A DNA stretch of 64,000 nt from Planobispora rosea (lineage in GTDB: Bacteria; Actinomycetota; Actinomycetes; Streptosporangiales; Streptosporangiaceae): positions 1 to 64,000 of the forward strand of contig NZ_BMQP01000040.1 in the NCBI RefSeq assembly GCF_014648175.1. The letters are read 5' to 3'. Numbering within the stretch: the stretch's first letter is position 1; each line of letters opens with the position of its first letter. This document shows, in pieces, positions 59,679 through 64,000 of the stretch. The position numbers and the translations under genes are program-made. The notes below the pieces were generated by a model. That model was not told where the DNA came from. It searched no databases and worked only from the letters and a program-made list of their open reading frames with translations.

Positions 59679-61028
59679 TCAGCCGGACGCCTTGATCCTG
59701 CCGAGGACGACGTCGACGGCCAGGAAGGCGAGCAGGGAGATGCCCAGCAGCGGGATGAACACCCCCACCGCGACCGCGGCCGCGCCCACGGGCAGCAGCA
59801 CGGCCGTGGGCACCGTCCGCCAGGTGCCGCGCGCGTACGGCGCGGCGAACCCGCGGGTGGGGCGGCGCTGCCACCACATCCGGTAGCCCCAGAAGATCAT
59901 GAAGATCAGCCCGGCCGCCAGCGCCATCAGCAGGATCTGGTTGGGCAGGCCGAACAGCACGCCCATGTGCCCGTCGATGCCCCACCGGATCAGCTTGGCC
60001 ACCAGCGGGAAGTCGTCGAAGCGCAGTTCCCCGGCGATCCGGCCGGTCTCCGCGTCGACGGCGACCTGGTCGTTGCGCTGGGGCCACTCGCGGTCCATCT
60101 CCTTGACGGTGAAGGCCACGCCGGGCTCGGCCGGCCAGACGACCTCCAGCGGACCCGACAGCCCTGCGCCGGCCGCCGCGGCCACGATCCGGTCGGCATC
60201 GGCCTCGACGGAAGCACCGCCGGAGTGCCCCGCATGGCCGGAGTGGTCCCCACTCGAGGAGGACAGGGCCGGGGTGGTCCAGCCGAGCGCGGTCTGGATC
60301 TTGTCGACGTTCGCCCCGGCATAGGCCGACCAGGTCAGCCCGGTCGCCGAGAGGAACAGCAGGCCGATGGCGATCCACAGTCCCACCGAGCCGTGCCAGG
60401 ACAGCGTACGGCGCAGGCCCCTGATCGTGCGGTCGGGCCGGAAGGCGCGGCGGCGGTGACTCAGCCACAGCACCACCCCGCCCAGCGCGACGGCCCACAG
60501 CCAGCTGGCGGCCAGTTCGCTGTAGAGGCGGCCGGGCTCGCCCAGCTGCAGGTGGCGGTGGAGCGTGGAGATCCAGGCGCGCACCGGCAGGGCTCCGGAG
60601 CTGCCGTAGCTTTCCAGGGTGCCGCGTACCCGGCCGGTGTAGGGGTCGACGAAGACCGCCAGCCGGGTGGACTCGGCCAGGCCCTCCACATCCAGCAGGA
60701 CGCGGGTGGTCGCCCCGGGCTCGGCGGGCCGTACCGCGCCGATCGTGCCCTGCGGGTGCGCGGCCCGGGCTGCGGCGATCTGCCGGGTCAGCGGGAGCAT
60801 CGCCTGCCCGGCCGGGACGGGGGCGGTGAGCTCGTGGGCGTAGACGGCTTTCTCGATCTGGAAGGAGGCGGCGTACAGCAGGCCGGTGGTGGCGGCCACC
60901 AGCAGGAAGGGCGCGACGAGGATGCCGGCGTAGAAGTGCAGGCGCAGCAGCAGGGCGCGCAGCGCGGGCCAGGTGGCGGGACGGGGCTGTTCGGCGGCGG
61001 GCGGGAGCTCGCGTACGTCAGAGGTCAT
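59679..61028 (-). CDS. PepSY-associated membrane protein
   Basis: The 449-residue protein has PepSY-TM architecture: an N-terminal helix (LLLRLHFYAGILVAPFLLVA), a periplasmic PepSY region (IGAVRPAEPGATTRVLLDVE), WISTLHRHLQLGEPGRLYSE, two central helices, a second PepSY region and three C-terminal helices. Such proteins are found with siderophore receptors and ferric or cupric reductases. The His-rich DHSGHAGHSGG loop near residue 265 could bind metal. The next gene on this strand is a small His-containing membrane protein. Confidence 0.9.
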   Translation of the reverse strand: MTSDVRELPPAAEQPRPATWPALRALLLRLHFYAGILVAPFLLVAATTGLLYAASFQIEKAVYAHELTAPVPAGQAMLPLTRQIAAARAAHPQGTIGAVRPAEPGATTRVLLDVEGLAESTRLAVFVDPYTGRVRGTLESYGSSGALPVRAWISTLHRHLQLGEPGRLYSELAASWLWAVALGGVVLWLSHRRRAFRPDRTIRGLRRTLSWHGSVGLWIAIGLLFLSATGLTWSAYAGANVDKIQTALGWTTPALSSSSGDHSGHAGHSGGASVEADADRIVAAAAGAGLSGPLEVVWPAEPGVAFTVKEMDREWPQRNDQVAVDAETGRIAGELRFDDFPLVAKLIRWGIDGHMGVLFGLPNQILLMALAAGLIFMIFWGYRMWWQRRPTRGFAAPYARGTWRTVPTAVLLPVGAAAVAVGVFIPLLGISLLAFLAVDVVLGRIKASG

Positions 61029-61307
61029 GAAGGGGTTCTCCGTTTTGCGGGGACGCGCACAGGGAGATACGCATCACGGCAGGGATTCGTCATGGTCGAT
61101 GCCGCCGCGGTGACCGGAGTCCTCGGGCGCGGTCACCGTGCCCGGCGGCACGGTGGCAGGCGCCCCTGGCGGACGGCACAGGCAGGTGGCACTGCGGCGC
61201 GGGCTCGGACGGCCCGCACTCGCGGCGCATGATGGACGGGCACACGGTCCGGGTCAGACGCCCGGGTCAGACGCCCGGGTCAGACGGCCCGGATCAGACG
61301 GCCCGGA
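61029..61307. other. Intergenic region with 13-14-bp tandem repeats
   Basis: No gene is supported. The stretch has imperfect direct repeats near its right end, described separately. A short minus-strand frame ending PEDSGHRGGIDHDESLP may be the tail of a small protein, but it lacks a start. Confidence 0.4.
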
Positions 61308-61314
61308 TCAGATG
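61249..61314. repeat. CCGGGTCAGACGC tandem repeat
   Basis: Three exact 13-bp units (61249-61287) and two diverged 14-bp units (CCCGGATCAGACGG type) overlap the last bases of the minus-strand membrane-protein gene. Such repeats may vary in copy number. Confidence 0.85.
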
Positions 61315-61844
61315 ACGGAGAACCCCACCGGCGGCCCGCGCCGGGAGACGGCCGCGGCCAGCAGCCGGGTGATGAACGAGGGCCCGCTGTGCGAGGGGGG
61401 CCGCGAGACGGCGGGCCGTACGGCCGGCACCCACCCGGCCAGGAGGATGAGGACGGAGGCCACCAGCAGACGCAGCAGCGTGGCCAGCGCGCTCTCACCG
61501 CGCTCCAGCCAGTGGGCCGACAGCAGCGCCGTCACCGCGTGCGCCAGCACCATGGCCACGTCCGCGGCCAGGCCCCCGTGGGCGTGGGCGGGGAGCGGCG
61601 GCACCGCGGCCACGGAGAAGACGTGGTGCAGGCCGTACTGGGTGGCGAAGGCCGCGGCCAGCAGGACGCCCAGGCCCCGCTCCCGCCGGGCCAGCACGAA
61701 CGCCCCACCCATGATCGGCGGCATGGTCCCGGCGAGGACGGCCGGGTCGACGGCGGCGCCTCCGGCCAGCACGTGCATGCCCAGCGACGCCATCGCGCAC
61801 ACGATCGCGAACACCGCGGCGCGCATCAGGCGGAGGACAGGCAC
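61308..61844 (-). CDS. Small polytopic membrane protein, unknown
   Basis: The 178-residue protein has four or five hydrophobic segments (AAVFAIVCAMASLGMHVLAG, GVLLAAAFATQYGLHHVFSV, AAVPPLPAHAHGG then VAMVLAHAVTALLSAHWL). Several His residues sit at membrane edges. Similar proteins lie near copper or PepSY genes in actinobacteria, but the family is unnamed to me. The GTG at 61844 follows GAGGGC. The C-terminal 40 residues lack hydrophobicity. Confidence 0.65.
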   Translation of the reverse strand: MPVLRLMRAAVFAIVCAMASLGMHVLAGGAAVDPAVLAGTMPPIMGGAFVLARRERGLGVLLAAAFATQYGLHHVFSVAAVPPLPAHAHGGLAADVAMVLAHAVTALLSAHWLERGESALATLLRLLVASVLILLAGWVPAVRPAVSRPPSHSGPSFITRLLAAAVSRRGPPVGFSVI

Positions 61845-62006
61845 GCCCTCATCATGACAGAAGATATCGATCGCGCCAGTTCGCGTCATGGCGGCCGGGC
61901 GGGCGGCCCGGTGCGGAGATCGGCAGACCCGGGAGCACGACCCGGTGGCAGGCCACCCGGAGGAACGATCCGGTCCTGGAAACGATCCAGCCCCGGGTTG
62001 CGAAAT

Positions 62007-62028
62007 CATATTTCCATATGGAAATATG
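62007..62028. promoter_or_regulatory. Perfect 22-bp palindrome CATATTTCCATATGGAAATATG
   Basis: Eleven-base arms meet without a spacer, five bases before the start of the ArsR-type regulator. Its AT-rich sequence is striking in this genome. It is most likely the autoregulatory operator. The TTTCCATATGGAAA core overlaps the expected promoter. Confidence 0.85.
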
Positions 62029-62033
62029 ACCAC

Positions 62034-62336
62034 ATGAGCGCCTACGCAGCCCTGGCGGAGCCGCACCGCAGACAGATTCTCGACCTGCTGCGCGACGGCG
62101 AGCGGCCCGCCGGAGAACTGGTGGAACACCTCGACCTCAGCCAGCCCGGCGTGTCCAAGCACCTCAAAGTGCTGCGCGAGGCCGGACTCGTCGCGGTGCG
62201 CACGCAGGGCAAGCAGCGCGTGTACGCGCTGCGTCCCGAACCGCTCGCCGAGGTCGACCGGTGGCTGGAGCCCTACCGCGCGTTCTGGTCGCAGCGCCTC
62301 GACGCCCTGGAACACCATCTGGAGGAGAACCCATGA
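62034..62336 (+). CDS. ArsR-type regulator paired with an SRPBCC protein
   Basis: The 100-residue winged-helix protein reads AYAALAEPHRRQILDLLRDG, DLSQPGVSKHLKVLREAGLV and KQRVYALRPEPLAEVDRWL. It has no metal-binding cysteines. The start is immediately after the 22-bp palindrome, so the message may be leaderless. Its stop overlaps the SRPBCC gene start (ATGA). ArsR-SRPBCC pairs are widespread in actinobacteria, and the regulator usually represses its own operon. Confidence 0.9.
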   Translation: MSAYAALAEPHRRQILDLLRDGERPAGELVEHLDLSQPGVSKHLKVLREAGLVAVRTQGKQRVYALRPEPLAEVDRWLEPYRAFWSQRLDALEHHLEENP

Positions 62337-62851
62337 ACGAAGGAACCCTGGAAACGATCGACGGCCGCCCCGCGCTGCGTTTCGAGCGCACCCTCGCCTA
62401 CCCGGTCGAGCGCGTGTGGCGGGCCGTCAGCGTGCCGGCCGAGCTCGGCCGCTGGTTCCCCGCGGCCGTCGACTGGACACCGGCGGTGGGTGAGACCTTC
62501 GAGGCCGCCGGCGCGACCGTCGAGGTGACCGAGGTCGATCCGCCCCGTCGCCTGGCGTGGACCTACGCCGGCCAGCCGTACAGCTTCGACCTGGCCCCCG
62601 AGGGAGACGGTTGCCGCCTGGTCTTCGTCCACGTCATCGACGACCGCGGCATCGCGGCGCAGACCGCCGCCGGCTGGGACGCCTACCTCTCGCGGCTCGA
62701 ACCTCATCTCGCCGGCGAGGACGTCTCCGAAGAGGAGGCGCACGAGCGGTGGGAGGAGGTTCACGAACGTTACGCCGAGCGCTTCGGGGTCGACCCGGCG
62801 CCGGGCCGGCGCTTCGCGGCGGCTCTGCGCGGGAACGACGGCGACGCCTGA
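62333..62851 (+). CDS. SRPBCC/AHSA1-domain protein
   Basis: The 172-residue protein has the AHSA1 START-like fold: RFERTLAYPVERVWRAVSVP, ELGRWFPAAVDWTPAVGETF and RLAWTYAGQPYSFDLAPEGD. The domain forms a hydrophobic ligand pocket. The C-terminal 40 residues are acidic and helical. It is co-translated with the ArsR-type regulator. The ligand is unknown. Confidence 0.88.
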   Translation: MNEGTLETIDGRPALRFERTLAYPVERVWRAVSVPAELGRWFPAAVDWTPAVGETFEAAGATVEVTEVDPPRRLAWTYAGQPYSFDLAPEGDGCRLVFVHVIDDRGIAAQTAAGWDAYLSRLEPHLAGEDVSEEEAHERWEEVHERYAERFGVDPAPGRRFAAALRGNDGDA

Positions 62852-63105
62852 GCCGCTCCGCCGCCGCACCGGGGTCTGCGCGGATCAGCTGATCGGATGT
62901 TCCGCGGTCCCGGCGGCCGCTCCCGGGCGGCGGGGCGGCGGGGCGGGAATCGCGGGACCCTCCGGGACCGTTGTGACTGGGGTGCTCGCCTGGTGACGGG
63001 CGCCGTTCCCGGTGATCGCCTGTTCGATCGCCGTCGTCACCACGCAGCGCCTTGTTACCATCCGTTGATCCGCCCCCTCGACCCACCGCTGTGCCAGGAG
63101 TGTGC
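62852..63105. other. 254-bp intergenic region
   Basis: No gene is supported. It should contain the threonine-dehydratase promoter. I see no strong hairpin or repeat. Confidence 0.4.
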
Positions 63106-64000
63106 ATGACCGACCGTCTCACCGCCGCGATGATCAGCCAGGCGGCCGAGCGGTTGCGGCCGGTGGTGCGCCGTACCGCGCTGGAGCCGAACCAGCGGCT
63201 GTCCGATCTGCTCGGTGGCCGGGTACTGCTCAAGCGCGAGGACTCGCAGGTCTGCCGCTCCTACAAGGTGCGCGGAGCGTTCAACCTGATCGCCTCCCTC
63301 ACGGAGGGGGAACGGCGGCGCGGCGTGGTCTGCGCCAGCGCGGGCAACCACGGGCAGGGAGTCGCGTTCGCCTGCGCGCGTCTGGGGATCGACGGGCGCG
63401 TGTACGTCCCGTCCACCACGCCCCGGCAGAAGCGCGAGCGCATCGCGGCGCTCGGCGGCGACCGGGTGCAGGTCGTGGTCGGCGGCGGCACCTACGACGA
63501 GGCGAGCACCGCCGCGCACGCCGACAGCGAGCGCACCGGCGCGATCTATGTGCATCCGTTCGACGACGTCAGGACGATGGCCGGGCAGGGCACGGTCGGC
63601 CTGGAGATCCTGGCGCAGTGCGGGGAGGCGCCGCACACCGTGGTCGTCCCGGTCGGCGGGGGCGGCCTGATCAGCGGAATCGCCGTCTGGCTCCGCGAGC
63701 ACTCACCCGCCACCCGCATCGTGGGAGCCGAGCCCGCCGGAGCGGCCAGCATGCGCGCCGCCCTCGACCACGGCGGGCCTCTCGCCCTGCCCGAGCTGGA
63801 CACCTTCGTGGACGGCGCCGCCGTCGGAAAGGTGGGAGGCGCCACGTTCCCCCTGGTGAAGGACCTGGTCGACGAGGTCGTCGCGGTCGACGAGGGGGCG
63901 GTCTGCACCGAGATGCTGGACCTCTACCAGACCGACGGCATCATCGCCGAACCCGCCGGAGCCCTCGCGGGAGCCGCGGCCCGCGAGCTGCTGCCGTCCT
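63106..64000 (+). CDS. ilvA: Threonine ammonia-lyase (5' part; runs off the right edge)
   Basis: The PLP enzyme deaminates L-threonine to 2-oxobutanoate. About 298 codons are visible. Lys54 in SYKVRGAFN should bind PLP, SAGNHGQGVAFACARLG holds the cofactor phosphate-contact region, and VPVGGGGLISGIAVWLRE is the glycine-rich loop. The ATG at 63106 follows CCAGGAG. Whether it has the C-terminal ACT domain for isoleucine feedback cannot be seen, so biosynthetic versus catabolic type is undecided. Confidence 0.93.
   Translation, partial: MTDRLTAAMISQAAERLRPVVRRTALEPNQRLSDLLGGRVLLKREDSQVCRSYKVRGAFNLIASLTEGERRRGVVCASAGNHGQGVAFACARLGIDGRVYVPSTTPRQKRERIAALGGDRVQVVVGGGTYDEASTAAHADSERTGAIYVHPFDDVRTMAGQGTVGLEILAQCGEAPHTVVVPVGGGGLISGIAVWLREHSPATRIVGAEPAGAASMRAALDHGGPLALPELDTFVDGAAVGKVGGATFPLVKDLVDEVVAVDEGAVCTEMLDLYQTDGIIAEPAGALAGAAARELLPS

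Noticed and set aside
61100-61240. Small minus-strand ORF ending PEDSGHRGGIDHDESLP between the PepSY gene and the membrane-protein gene
   Set aside because: It has no start codon in frame near a ribosome-binding site, and its first half is Arg/Pro-rich shadow sequence.

Overview
The window is high-GC DNA with actinobacterial signatures: strong purine-rich ribosome-binding sites, frequent GTG starts, ATGA/GTGA coupling, a mycothiol-dependent formaldehyde dehydrogenase, YcaO RiPP genes, an FtsK-type transfer gene and MEDS/STAS/RsbW-like regulators. I infer a filamentous actinomycete, perhaps of the Streptosporangiales. The genus cannot be fixed from this sequence alone. No rRNA, tRNA or CRISPR array was recognised.

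Layout. 1-5.4 kb: 5' part of ctaD, a hemerythrin, a CYP152-type P450 peroxygenase and an amidase. 5.55-6.42 kb: fragments of an L-fucose/L-fuconate catabolic locus. 6.42-12.9 kb: an SGNH hydrolase, then a RiPP locus made of a Nif11-leader precursor with a Cys/Ser/Thr-rich C-terminus, a SagB-type azoline dehydrogenase, a fused RRE/ThiF-like/YcaO cyclodehydratase and a coupled 2-oxoglutarate/Fe(II) oxygenase-like protein. 13.0-18.0 kb: an L-rhamnose operon (isomerase, aldolase-dehydrogenase fusion, kinase) followed by what looks like the first codons of a lost lactate-utilisation gene. 18.1-29.1 kb: an S-(hydroxymethyl)mycothiol dehydrogenase gene (mscR) and its partner metallo-beta-lactamase-fold hydrolase. 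mscR is split by a 9.24-kb integrative element carrying a serine recombinase, an FtsK-like transfer protein, GntR and XRE regulators, a cysteine hydrolase and small membrane proteins.

29.2-37.8 kb: an MFS exporter/importer and a LysR regulator, divergent from a six-gene aromatic meta-cleavage-like operon (two FAH-family proteins, cyclase-family hydrolase, FAD monooxygenase, ACMSD-like amidohydrolase, extradiol dioxygenase). 37.9-43.8 kb: methyltransferase, aldo-keto reductase with a divergent MerR regulator, zinc-less alcohol dehydrogenase with a divergent ArsR regulator, PilZ protein and SDR. 44-48 kb: a PAS/GAF histidine kinase, a MEDS-STAS protein and a decayed MEDS-ATPase gene. 48-53 kb: NmrA-like SDR, alpha/beta hydrolase, BtrH-like protein, glyoxalase-fold protein and a frameshifted membrane protein. 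53-57.4 kb: a small Cys-Cys protein behind a MerR-type promoter, a DUF389 protein and a chromate-resistance operon (phosphatase-like protein, chrB in two pieces, chrA) whose first ribosome-binding site lies inside a perfect 16-bp hairpin. 57.6-64 kb: secreted protein, universal stress protein, PepSY membrane protein, ArsR/SRPBCC pair and the 5' part of a threonine dehydratase.

The two most informative units are the RiPP locus and the integrative element. Removing the element at a shared 8-bp sequence restores an mscR reading frame of exactly 361 codons plus stop. Several genes elsewhere are visibly broken: the fucose genes, the lutA-like start, the MEDS-ATPase gene, the membrane protein at 52.2-53.0 kb and a berberine-bridge-enzyme tail.
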